From DRKI01 sp011051875 (GTDB lineage Bacteria; Desulfobacterota; Desulfobulbia; Desulfobulbales; Desulfobulbaceae): a stretch of DNA of 64,000 nucleotides. The notes beneath the pieces were generated by a model. That model saw nothing but the letters and a program-made list of their open reading frames with translations. It had not been told where the DNA came from and searched no databases. Location: NCBI GenBank assembly GCA_026990385.1, contig JALXDL010000031.1, forward strand, positions 12,460-76,459, read 5' to 3'. Below are positions 9,390-17,479 of the stretch, one piece after another (the first letter of the stretch is position 1; each line of letters starts with the position of its first letter). Made by a program: the position numbers and the translations under genes.

Positions 9390-9506
9390 GGTGACGATGG
9401 ACAAGTACGGCCCGGATCGTAAACAAGAAGTCGGTAAATGCCGGGAGCAATGATCCGGATGTGTCCGGGGTGTCGGCGGCCGATGAGAAAATATCCGTAT
9501 CTATCA

Positions 9507-10430
9507 TTATTCTGTTGCCTGTAAAAAAACTTCCCGGTACAGCTTCCGGTAGTTTTCCAGGCTGCTCGGATCCAGCCATCGTTCATAGGCGGCCCGGTAG
9601 CGCTCCGTGGGCCGCTCCTTCAGGAGGATCTCGTTGATGCGGGCGATAACCTTTTTGCCCCACGGAGTTCTGGAACAGCCGACATAGCTGAGCCACGACT
9701 CCATGCCCCGCTGATTCTCCGCGATGGTGAGGGTCATGATCTGGTCCCGGATACCGAGTTCTTCCGCCAGGTACATGGCCTCCTCGGGCAGCCCGATCAT
9801 CCCGTCCAGCCGATTCAGCTGCAGCATGCGAAAGAAGTTGAGAGAGAGCTGCTTACCCTCGTAGACAAAGATGTTCTTTGCCCCCTTGTGCCGGTCCAGG
9901 ATCTCGTCCACGTACCTGCCATAGGAACGGTTCTGGGCCCGTCCGATGAGCAGGTTCTGGTTTTCCAGCACCCGTTCCAGGGCCACGGTCTTGGAGTTGC
10001 CGAAATCGGCGAACCGTTCTTTCTTGATGATGATCACCGTGGGCAGGGTGAAGAAGCTGGGGATGGAGAAATAGAGAAACTTCTCCCGTTCCGGTGTCTT
10101 GTAGAGACCGACATTGCAGACCTTTTCCCGGTTTTTGAAGTCGCGGTAATGGCGGGAGATGGTCGCCGTGATCCGGTGATGGACGTAGTCGGGCATCTTT
10201 TCCTGGATGATGGCGGTGATGATATCTTCATAGCCCTGGCCCCGGTCCGGTCCGTCCTGGATGAAAAAAGGGGGAGCATCGGCTTCCAGCCAGGTAATCG
10301 ATTCTTCGGCCGCGGCAGAGCGGGGGCTGGCGAAGACGGCCGGCAGGACGAGGGATAGAAGAAGGATGATGGTGATCCGCATGCCGGCGATGTTACGCCG
10401 GCATGCGGCCTGGGCACAGAACAGGGTCAA
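9507..10430 (-). CDS. Periplasmic amino-acid-binding-like protein (SBP family 3 fold, TIGR02285-like)
   Basis: The protein has a hydrophobic signal segment (IILLLSLVLPAVFASPRSAAA) followed by a family-3-like solute-binding fold starting ITWLEADAPPFF. It lacks an associated permease or ATPase. It is translationally coupled to the hybrid kinase: a TTG at 10430 overlaps the kinase TGA, with GGAGGA about ten bases before it. An in-frame ATG at 10382 gives a more standard signal peptide. That ATG has no ribosome-binding site and lies inside a perfect 13-bp inverted repeat, so I favour the TTG. Coupling suggests it presents a ligand to, or senses for, the kinase. The ligand is unknown. Confidence 0.75.
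   Translation of the reverse strand: MTLFCAQAACRRNIAGMRITIILLLSLVLPAVFASPRSAAAEESITWLEADAPPFFIQDGPDRGQGYEDIITAIIQEKMPDYVHHRITATISRHYRDFKNREKVCNVGLYKTPEREKFLYFSIPSFFTLPTVIIIKKERFADFGNSKTVALERVLENQNLLIGRAQNRSYGRYVDEILDRHKGAKNIFVYEGKQLSLNFFRMLQLNRLDGMIGLPEEAMYLAEELGIRDQIMTLTIAENQRGMESWLSYVGCSRTPWGKKVIARINEILLKERPTERYRAAYERWLDPSSLENYRKLYREVFLQATE
10377..10408. repeat. Perfect 13-bp inverted repeat with 6-nt loop over an internal start codon
   Basis: The left arm is CCGCATGCCGGCG (10377-10389), the loop is ATGTTA, and the right arm is the exact reverse complement (10396-10408). On the minus-strand mRNA the ATG at 10382 sits in the 3' arm of this very stable hairpin. It is near the 5' end of the binding-protein gene and just downstream of the kinase stop. 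Confidence 0.85.
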
Positions 10431-12487
10431 TTTCGCAGTTCCTCCATGGATGATGGTGACGAGGTCGAAGCTGTTTGCCGGTACAGTACATCATGCACGG
10501 TTTCAGCGAGTTGCTCCATGGTGTAAGGTTTCCTGATAAAGGCGCCAGCTCCCAGTTTCAGGGTGGCCACCACGTCCTGGTTCTTGGAAAAGCCACTGGC
10601 TATCACTGCCTTCTGGTCCGGGTGGATCTCCAGCACCTTTTTGTAAGTCTGGTAGCCGTTCATGCCGGGCGGCATCAGCATATCGATGATCAGCAGGTCC
10701 ACGGTGTGTTTTTCCAGGTAGCGTATCGCCTCTTCACCGGAGGAGGCCATGATGACCTTGTAGCCCAGTGAGCCCAGGAGGTGCAAGGCGATGTCCTGCT
10801 GGAGCATTTCGTCGTCTATGATGAGAATACTCTCTCCATTGCCCTTGATCCGGGCCAGGATAGTCTCCGAAGGATCGGTTTCCCGTTGCCGCTCGGTACT
10901 CGGAAACCAGAGTTCAAACCGGGTGCCGCCATCATCACTGCTGACCCGCACCTCTCCACCATGGTCTTGCATGGTGTTCCAGACCACGGAGAGCCCCAGG
11001 CCGGTGCCGCTCCGTCCCATGACCTTCCTCGTGTAGAAGGGTTCAAAAATATGGTCAATGTCCTCCGGAGATATGCCGTCGCCCGTGTCATGGACGGTCA
11101 GGATACTCCAGGAACGGCCATCCTGTTCCCGGCTCCTTGTCGAAATCGTGATCCTGCCGCTGCCGTTGATGGCCTCGGCGGCATTGAGGAGCAGGTTCAT
11201 GAGACATTTTTTCACATGGATGGTTGAACAGAAAATATTGGCCGTCTCCTGCTCGAGATCCTCGGTGACCATGATCTCCGGATAGAGTGACTCCAGGCGT
11301 TTGAACTCGGGTGACTCCAGGTGTTCCTGTACCAGGTCGTTCAGGCTGGCTACGCTTCTGCCCGCGGCAACACCCCGCGCCACGGTCAGCAGGTCCGCCA
11401 CCACCTCGGCGGCCCGCATTCCGGATGACCGGATGGCCTCCACGTATGTCCGGATGGCGCTGTCCTCGTCGAGCTGCATGAGGATCAGCTCGGGATAGTT
11501 GATGACGCCGGAGAGGATATTGTTGAGGTCATGGGCCACACCGCCGGCCATGGCGCCGATGGCCTTCATCTTCTGGTCCCGTCGTAACTGTTCCTCCAGC
11601 GCCTGCCGTTCGGTGATATCGATCAGGATACTGCGGATGCCACTCACTACATCATCCTTGTAGATGGGCGCGGACCGGATCAGGACCGGAAAGGAATTGT
11701 CATCGCTGTCCCGGGCGGTGAACTTTGCCAGGCCCTGGTCTTCACCTGTAAGCACCCTGTTGAAGTGTGCCGTTATCCCGTTGTGCTGGCCGGTCACGAC
11801 CAGGTCGAAATATGAGTGCCTGCCCACCTCGTCCGGTGCTATGGTGAATCGTTTCAGCATGATCTCGTTGGCAAAGGTGAGCTGCCCCCGGGCATCGGTT
11901 TCACAGACCATTTCCGGCAGCAGGTTGACCAGGTCATGGAAACGGCGCTCGCTTTCCCGGTAGCTGCGGGTCCGTTCGCGGACCTGGCTTTCGAGGAGTT
12001 TCCGGTAGGAAAGGGAACGGAGAAGGAACAGGGCCAGAAGCGTTACCGCCAGCAGGACAAGAAAGATGTTGAGCAGGGGATAGACGATACGGACATACTG
12101 TTCACCATGCAGGCGGCCGATGAACCTGTTTCTGTAGAAAATATCCGTGGACAGTTTTTTTGTCCAGATGAGATGCATTCGCTGGAGCAGGCTGTCGAGT
12201 CCATGCAGGGACGGACTGCGGACCTCGAGAAAGATATCACCTTGGTCCAGGGTCAGAGCGAGGGATTTGTAATGGTTTGCCCGGGCAGCCAGCTGGAGGT
12301 AGGATCGTGCGCCGGCCTCGTTCAGCGCCCAGAGGTCATCGGTGATGATGGCCGCGTGTGTTCTGAACTGCCGGATATCATTGCTATCTTTTCTGTGAAT
12401 GTAGAATAGGGAGGCAGCGGCAAAGGCGAGAATGAAGAGAACAGGGATACTGAACGTTTCACCACGATATAGGGAGGCGGTACGCAT
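10427..12487 (-). CDS. Hybrid sensor histidine kinase (TM-PAS-HisKA-HATPase-REC)
   Basis: This 686-residue protein begins at an ATG at 12487. A membrane helix lies at residues 12-30, a periplasmic sensor loop of about 100 residues follows, and a second helix is at 136-156. A PAS domain spans about 175-295. The HisKA phosphorylation site is His319 in GGVAHDLNN. The ATPase domain shows the N box NLLLNAAEAI (431-440), G1 DTGDG and G2 GRSGTGLGLS (491-500). The C-terminal receiver domain (about 552-670) has Asp602 as likely phosphoacceptor and KP at 653-654. No DNA-binding regulator lies next to it, so output must go through a phosphotransfer partner elsewhere. It is translationally coupled by TTGA to the binding protein, a likely sensory accessory. 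Confidence 0.9.
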   Translation of the reverse strand: MRTASLYRGETFSIPVLFILAFAAASLFYIHRKDSNDIRQFRTHAAIITDDLWALNEAGARSYLQLAARANHYKSLALTLDQGDIFLEVRSPSLHGLDSLLQRMHLIWTKKLSTDIFYRNRFIGRLHGEQYVRIVYPLLNIFLVLLAVTLLALFLLRSLSYRKLLESQVRERTRSYRESERRFHDLVNLLPEMVCETDARGQLTFANEIMLKRFTIAPDEVGRHSYFDLVVTGQHNGITAHFNRVLTGEDQGLAKFTARDSDDNSFPVLIRSAPIYKDDVVSGIRSILIDITERQALEEQLRRDQKMKAIGAMAGGVAHDLNNILSGVINYPELILMQLDEDSAIRTYVEAIRSSGMRAAEVVADLLTVARGVAAGRSVASLNDLVQEHLESPEFKRLESLYPEIMVTEDLEQETANIFCSTIHVKKCLMNLLLNAAEAINGSGRITISTRSREQDGRSWSILTVHDTGDGISPEDIDHIFEPFYTRKVMGRSGTGLGLSVVWNTMQDHGGEVRVSSDDGGTRFELWFPSTERQRETDPSETILARIKGNGESILIIDDEMLQQDIALHLLGSLGYKVIMASSGEEAIRYLEKHTVDLLIIDMLMPPGMNGYQTYKKVLEIHPDQKAVIASGFSKNQDVVATLKLGAGAFIRKPYTMEQLAETVHDVLYRQTASTSSPSSMEELRN

Positions 12488-12614
12488 CTCGGTTACACGG
12501 TCGTTGTCGCATCTGTTGGAGGACTGTTCCGGAGTTTGCCGGCCGACCCTGACAATACCATGACCGTTTGTTATCCTGAAAGAGAATTTTTTTCTGCAGC
12601 CGGAAAACCTGTTT

Positions 12615-14537
12615 TTACCTGAGGCGCGGCATGACGGCAGACCTCTGCCGGTTCGCATCTGCGCCGGCCCGCGGCGGAGAAACCGGCTGCAGGACAACCC
12701 GGTCCAGCCAGAGGGGGCCGGCCCCGCCGAGTACCTGGGGCTCCACCGCGGTTTTTTGATCCAGGTGGAGGGACAGCTTCTGCTCGAAAAAAGTTCCGCC
12801 GCTGTTTCGCGGCACACGGATCTCGGTCCGGGCCAGTGTCGTCTGGCTGGCTCGTTCCTTGATAAGCAGGATCCCCGGACGGGCGGATGGTTGCGCCCGC
12901 AGCCGGAAACGGGCCAGGTAATCGCCGGCCGGGAGCGTGATCACTTTGCCATAGGCGATCAGGGGGGCGGCAGATTTGTCCGTACCGTTCCAGAAACGGA
13001 CCAGCCGGCAGTCGGGCATCATGAGCTCCTGCCCCTTTTTTCTCCTGGTATAGGCAAGCAGAATGGTTCTGGCTGCATCCCGGGCCGCATCGAGCACGGT
13101 CCTGTTCGCAGTCCCGGGGTATCCGCGGCCAAGGATCAGGTGGTCGCCGTCGAAAAAGGAGACCCCGAAGCTGCCGTCCCGGAGCAGCGGTTGCAGCCTG
13201 TCGGCATGTCTGCCGGCAAGATCCCTGATACTGGTGAAGATGATGTCCGGCTGCCATTCGCCCCTTTCATACTGCTCCCAGATGATCATGTCCGCCCGGT
13301 TGGCACACATGCCGCCGGTGCGGCGGTCGGTGAGCAGCAGGCCCTTGTCCGGAATATGCGAGACAGCGCACAGGGCACTCAGGCCGATGAGGCTGGGCCG
13401 CCGGTATATGGCACTGTTGTAGCGGCCAAAGGCCAGAAAGCCATGGCTGAAATAGACCAGGGCGGTGACCAGGACAAGAAAGCAGGCCTGGAGCCACCTG
13501 GCGGCCAGCGGGTGTCTCGGCCGCCCCTGCCAGAAGACGGCCAATCCTTGCAGCAGGCCGAGAATAAAGGTGGCCTGCAGCGCGGCCGGGTAATGGAACC
13601 TGAGGCTGTACTGGGCCGGGTAGGGGCTGAAGATGGTGAACAGGAGGGCCACGGCGGGAAAGGAGAGGATGGGGGGCCACCCCCGGTAGAGGAAGGGCAG
13701 GGCCGGTGCGACAAGGGTCAGGGTAGGAGTGAACCGCTGCATGCGTGCGGTCATGAGCCTGTTGAGAATGTCGCCGGGCTGCAGGCCGGGACGTTCGGAG
13801 GAGAGGCTGAAACCGTTGATCCACCTGAAGAGCACGGTGCAGGCCAGCAGGCCGTAGAGTCCACTGGCGGCCGCCCACAGCCAGCCGGTGCGCCAGCGGT
13901 AACGGATGGTGAAGTAGAGGAGCATGGGCAGGACGAGGAATGCGGATTCCTCCCGGACCCCCCAGGTGAGGAGCAGGGGCAGCCAGACCATTTCCCGCCG
14001 GAAGGACAGGCAGTAGTAGAGCCAGGGCAGCAGGAGAAGATAGAGTCCGACGCCGTGGAACTCGGAGAGGAGAACGGACTGGGTATAGGGGCTGGCCAGG
14101 TAAAACAGGAGCAGTGCTGCCGTGACTTCACCGGGAATCCTGTGCCGGAGGGCGGCCCGCCACATGATGGCCATGCCGGCCAGGGTCATGAGCCACTGGG
14201 CCAGCCACAGGGCAAAGGGATGGTCCCAGATCAGGAAGACCGGGGCCAGCAGGAGAAGGGTGAACGAGAGATGGGTGTTGAGATAAGTGTACTGGGTGAG
14301 CAGGCGGAAAGGATGGCCGTGACCGCTGTTCCAGACCGTGTTGACGTAGCGGCCATAGTCGGTGAGGGTGAACTTGAACGAGGTAAAGGCGGAAAAGGCG
14401 GCCTGGATGTAGGCCAGGGCGACACAGACCGTCAGCAGGGCCAGGACAACGAGGAAGCTGGTTCGGAGCCGTTGTCTTTTGCCGGGCAGAAGTGCTGTGC
14501 CGGTTGGTCTTTCTGGAGAGCTTTCCCTGTCAGTCAC
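12615..14537 (-). CDS. DUF2079 multi-pass membrane protein
   Basis: This 640-residue protein has about ten membrane segments. The first periplasmic part has FKFTLTDYGRYVNTVWNSGHG, then YLNTHLSFTLLLLAPVF and LLSEFHGVGLYLLLLPWLYY, the conserved core of DUF2079 proteins. These are predicted GT-C-like transferases or related membrane enzymes. The C-terminal 150 residues look extracytoplasmic and beta-rich. The GTG start at 14537 overlaps the stop of the LAB_N-like gene by 8 nt, showing coupling. The gene order GT2, LAB_N-like, DUF2079 reads like making, flipping and transferring a polyprenyl-linked sugar; this is inference. Confidence 0.8.
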   Translation of the reverse strand: MTDRESSPERPTGTALLPGKRQRLRTSFLVVLALLTVCVALAYIQAAFSAFTSFKFTLTDYGRYVNTVWNSGHGHPFRLLTQYTYLNTHLSFTLLLLAPVFLIWDHPFALWLAQWLMTLAGMAIMWRAALRHRIPGEVTAALLLFYLASPYTQSVLLSEFHGVGLYLLLLPWLYYCLSFRREMVWLPLLLTWGVREESAFLVLPMLLYFTIRYRWRTGWLWAAASGLYGLLACTVLFRWINGFSLSSERPGLQPGDILNRLMTARMQRFTPTLTLVAPALPFLYRGWPPILSFPAVALLFTIFSPYPAQYSLRFHYPAALQATFILGLLQGLAVFWQGRPRHPLAARWLQACFLVLVTALVYFSHGFLAFGRYNSAIYRRPSLIGLSALCAVSHIPDKGLLLTDRRTGGMCANRADMIIWEQYERGEWQPDIIFTSIRDLAGRHADRLQPLLRDGSFGVSFFDGDHLILGRGYPGTANRTVLDAARDAARTILLAYTRRKKGQELMMPDCRLVRFWNGTDKSAAPLIAYGKVITLPAGDYLARFRLRAQPSARPGILLIKERASQTTLARTEIRVPRNSGGTFFEQKLSLHLDQKTAVEPQVLGGAGPLWLDRVVLQPVSPPRAGADANRQRSAVMPRLR

Positions 14538-14805
14538 CCGTGTCGGCCCTGTTCTTGTAAATGAAATAGAGGTTTCTCAGGTAGATGAAGATGCCGAAGC
14601 TCTGTCCCAGGATAAAGACCGGATCCCTGCGGTAGAGGGCATAACTGAACAGGATCATGCCGCCCATGAGGCTGAAGTACCAGAATGCCAGTGGAATAGT
14701 ACTCTGTTTCTTTCGTTCACTGGCGATCCACTGGACGACAAAGCGCATGGTGAACATGGCCTGGCCGGCAAAGCCGATGGCAAGCCAGACATGCTCCCTG
14801 GTCAT
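14530..14805 (-). CDS. Stand-alone LAB_N (lipid A biosynthesis N-terminal domain) membrane protein
   Basis: This 91-residue protein has three hydrophobic helices and the signature FTMRFVVQWIASERKKQS followed by PLAFWYFSLMGG. That is the small membrane domain found at the N-terminus of some lipid-A-disaccharide synthases and as free-standing genes. It resembles SMR-type four-helix carriers in size, so a helper or flippase role for a lipid-linked sugar is possible but unproven. It is tightly coupled on both sides: its ATG overlaps the GT2 stop by ATGA, and its end overlaps the DUF2079 start by 8 nt. The very short length and strong conservation of the motif make the family call fairly safe. Confidence 0.82.
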   Translation of the reverse strand: MTREHVWLAIGFAGQAMFTMRFVVQWIASERKKQSTIPLAFWYFSLMGGMILFSYALYRRDPVFILGQSFGIFIYLRNLYFIYKNRADTGD

Positions 14806-15539
14806 GTTCCGGCTCCCGGCAGTTCCCTGAGAACCGGCACCTTGTAGCGCCGCTGCAGCCAGGCCACGCCCAGGAGATCGACCACGCCGACCCGCAACCG
14901 GTCCAGGGTGCCGTAGTGGGAGGTTCCGTGCTGCCGTGGACGGTGGTGGACCTCCATGGAGAGCACCCTGCCGCCGCCCCGTTGGACCAGGCAGGGGAGA
15001 AACCTGTGCATGTGGTCGAACCAGGGCAGGTCCATGAAGGTCTGCCGGTAGAAGACCTTCAGGCCGCAGCCGGTATCCGGTGTATTGTCCCTGAGCAGAA
15101 AACCGCGCACGGCATTGGCCGTCTTCGAGGACAGCCGCCGCCAGAAGGTATCCTTGCGCTTCTTTCGCCAGCCTGCGATCATGCGGACATTGTCCCCTTT
15201 CTTCTGCAGAAGCAGCTCGACCATGGCCGGCACATCGGCGGGATCATTCTGACCGTCGCCGTCCAGGGTGACGATGAGTTCGCCCCGGGCTGAGCGTATG
15301 CCGGCACAGAGGGCCGTGCTCTGGCCGCAGTTGGCCGCAAAGGCGATGACGGCAAGGCGCGGGATGCTCCGCCGCAGTTCCTGGAGCAGGGCCAGGGTAT
15401 TGTCCGTGCTTGCATCGTCGACGCAGAGAATCTCGTAGTCTTCCCAGCGAGGCGCGGCCATGGCGTTGACCTCATTGATCAGGGAGACACAGTTTCCGGC
15501 CTCGTTGTGCATCGGGATGACAAAGGAGAGCGATGGCAT
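14802..15539 (-). CDS. Family 2 glycosyltransferase, polyprenyl-phosphate sugar synthase type
   Basis: This protein of about 245 residues begins MPSLSFVIPMHNEAGNCV, then CVDDASTDNT and TLDGDGQNDPAD as the acidic donor/metal motif. VRGFLLRDNTPDTGCGLKVF follows, as in dolichol-phosphate mannose synthase-like enzymes. It lacks the C-terminal membrane helices of the copy at 6363-7355; the short coupled LAB_N protein may supply the membrane component. The start at 15539 was chosen because it begins directly with the GT-A first strand. A good promoter lies about 120 nt upstream, so this is probably the first gene of the GT2/LAB_N/DUF2079 unit. Confidence 0.88.
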   Translation of the reverse strand: MPSLSFVIPMHNEAGNCVSLINEVNAMAAPRWEDYEILCVDDASTDNTLALLQELRRSIPRLAVIAFAANCGQSTALCAGIRSARGELIVTLDGDGQNDPADVPAMVELLLQKKGDNVRMIAGWRKKRKDTFWRRLSSKTANAVRGFLLRDNTPDTGCGLKVFYRQTFMDLPWFDHMHRFLPCLVQRGGGRVLSMEVHHRPRQHGTSHYGTLDRLRVGVVDLLGVAWLQRRYKVPVLRELPGAGT

Positions 15540-15656
15540 ACGTCGTCTATCCAACGGGAGATGATCGGGTCTGAAGCAGGCGGCGGCAGGTGGCATCCCC
15601 CTGCAGGGGATATCTTCTCCGGCGGGTGATGGTCAGGAGAAGCCACGGATTCCGGG

Positions 15657-15684
15657 AGTATACCAGATAATCGGTATCATGCAA
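15657..15684 (-). promoter_or_regulatory. Sigma-70-type promoter for the GT2/LAB_N/DUF2079 unit
   Basis: Reading the minus strand: -35 TTGCAT (15684-15679), 16-nt spacer, -10 TATACT (15662-15657). Transcription would start near 15650, leaving a leader of about 110 nt before the ATG at 15539. Confidence 0.6.
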
Positions 15685-15737
15685 GGGGATGAAGGCGAAT
15701 TGCCGGGGAAACCGGTTGTTTTTTCTGCTGCCGTGGA

Positions 15738-17315
15738 TCAAAAAAAGAAATCCGCAGGCTGGATTCCGAAGTCTGCCGGGTGATGGCTCGCCAGGATGGT
15801 ACGGTTGAAGTTTCCTTTCTCCGGGTCCCAGCGACCCAGGCTGATGATACCCTGTTTCCGGAAACCCTTTCTGGTATCGCCCGCCAGAAGCTGGAGCCAC
15901 AGTTCACCTGAATCCTCCCTGCCCGGCGGCGAGGGAATGACGATCCCCATCTCACCGGCATCGAGCTGCAGGACCGTACCCACGGGGTAGACACCCAGCA
16001 TGTTGATGAAGACCTTGAGCAGGATCGGGTCAAAGGCGGTTCCTGATCCCTTGAGCATGAGGCCCAGGGCCTGGTCCGGGGTCATGGCGGTCCGGCGGTA
16101 ACTGCGTGGCGAGGTGACCGCGTCGTAGACGTCGGCGATGGCGACGATGCGACCGATGAGGCTGAGCGGTTTTTTCCTCGGCGTCCTGGGATAGCCGGAC
16201 AGGTCATAGCGGAGATGGTGTTCAAAGGGGCCGAGCAGGATGCAGGCCTTTTTTTCGTACGACGCCCGCAGCCTGACGATACGACGAACCGAGTTCATGG
16301 AGTGGTTCTGCATGATGGCGAATTCGTTTTTGCCCAGCCGGCCGGGTTTGTTGAGGATCTTTTTCGGCACATCGATCTTGCCCAGGTCATGGAAGAGCCC
16401 GCTCAGGCCCAGGCGGGAAAGAGAGACGCGCGACATGCCGATCCGGTGGCCCAGGCAGACGGAGAGGATGGCCACGTTCACCGAATGAGTGAAGGTGTAG
16501 TCGTCATAGTCCCGGATCGTGCTCAGGCCCAGCAGGATATTGTCGTCGTCCATGATCAGGTCGACCATATTCTGAACCAGGTGCACCGCCTTGCCGATTC
16601 CGGCCTGGCGGTTGCTGCGCAGCTTGTCGGCCACCTCCTGCAGGGAGTACATGGCATAGCCATAGGTGCGCAGCGCCCTGTTCTTGCGCCGCTCTGCTTT
16701 TTTCCCCGCACCGGGATCACCTGCCCGCTGCCTGCCCGGGCCGTCTGGGGACCGGCTCGTCTTCCCGGACACTGTCGACCGGGACTGTCTGCCCGGAGCA
16801 TTGCTGTCCGGTCCCTTTGCTGCTGCGGATCGTGTCTGCTGTTCCTGGCCGCCGGTGTCCATGAAGATCGATTCCAGGGATTCGGTTTCCGAGCCGTCGA
16901 TGATCTCCACCCAGGGAAAGTGGGCCTGGTCCATCTTGAGCTGCAGCCAGCGCAGCGGATCATCCCTGTCCGCCATGTCGTTGAGCAGGCGGACAAATGC
17001 CACTATGTCGGTGTGTGATGCATAGGTGGCGCCTTGGTACAGGCGCAGGCCGCTCAGGTTGCGCTGCTGAAAGTAGTCGAGGAGCTTGCGGACCAGGCCG
17101 GCGGCATTGCGTTGGAAGAGGACCTTTTCCTGCTGCAGATAGAATCCGCCCACCGAGGTGAGCAGTGTCACCTCGTCCTCGTTTTTCAACAGTTCCTCCG
17201 TAACTTCTATGAACCGCTCCACGCACTGGATGAGGAGAATATTGTTGTCCCGGTGGATCCTGGCCGTACTGAACAGACTGTTGAGCACGGTGAGAAACCG
17301 CTGGCCCAGCAGCAT
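15738..17315 (-). CDS. HD-GYP domain phosphohydrolase
   Basis: This protein of about 525 residues has an N-terminal alpha/beta domain (about 1-150), a low-complexity Gly/Arg/Ser-rich linker, and a C-terminal HD-GYP domain. The metal-binding HD motif is in LFHDLGKIDVP and the GYP motif in DLSGYPRT, followed by IADVYDAVTSPRSYR, so the catalytic signature is complete. HD-GYP proteins hydrolyse cyclic di-GMP or related dinucleotides. The N-terminal domain resembles that of the HEAT protein encoded directly upstream. ATG 17315 has AAGG five bases before it; an in-frame GTG at 17348 preceded by AGGA is an alternative. It is probably co-transcribed with the HEAT gene from the promoter at 19355-19384. 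Confidence 0.85.
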   Translation of the reverse strand: MLLGQRFLTVLNSLFSTARIHRDNNILLIQCVERFIEVTEELLKNEDEVTLLTSVGGFYLQQEKVLFQRNAAGLVRKLLDYFQQRNLSGLRLYQGATYASHTDIVAFVRLLNDMADRDDPLRWLQLKMDQAHFPWVEIIDGSETESLESIFMDTGGQEQQTRSAAAKGPDSNAPGRQSRSTVSGKTSRSPDGPGRQRAGDPGAGKKAERRKNRALRTYGYAMYSLQEVADKLRSNRQAGIGKAVHLVQNMVDLIMDDDNILLGLSTIRDYDDYTFTHSVNVAILSVCLGHRIGMSRVSLSRLGLSGLFHDLGKIDVPKKILNKPGRLGKNEFAIMQNHSMNSVRRIVRLRASYEKKACILLGPFEHHLRYDLSGYPRTPRKKPLSLIGRIVAIADVYDAVTSPRSYRRTAMTPDQALGLMLKGSGTAFDPILLKVFINMLGVYPVGTVLQLDAGEMGIVIPSPPGREDSGELWLQLLAGDTRKGFRKQGIISLGRWDPEKGNFNRTILASHHPADFGIQPADFFF

Positions 17316-17479
17316 GTCGCCTTTTTTTTTCTGGCCAGGTCCGCTCACGGTACTGATTCCTGTTGCCGGGCAGAGCGGCCAATGCCGGCCGGAGCCCGGA
17401 AGGTCCCGTTGCCGTGACACCCGGGGTGACGATGTAAGGGCGGGTTCGGAATGATCATACGATGTCTCTCTCCTGGGGG

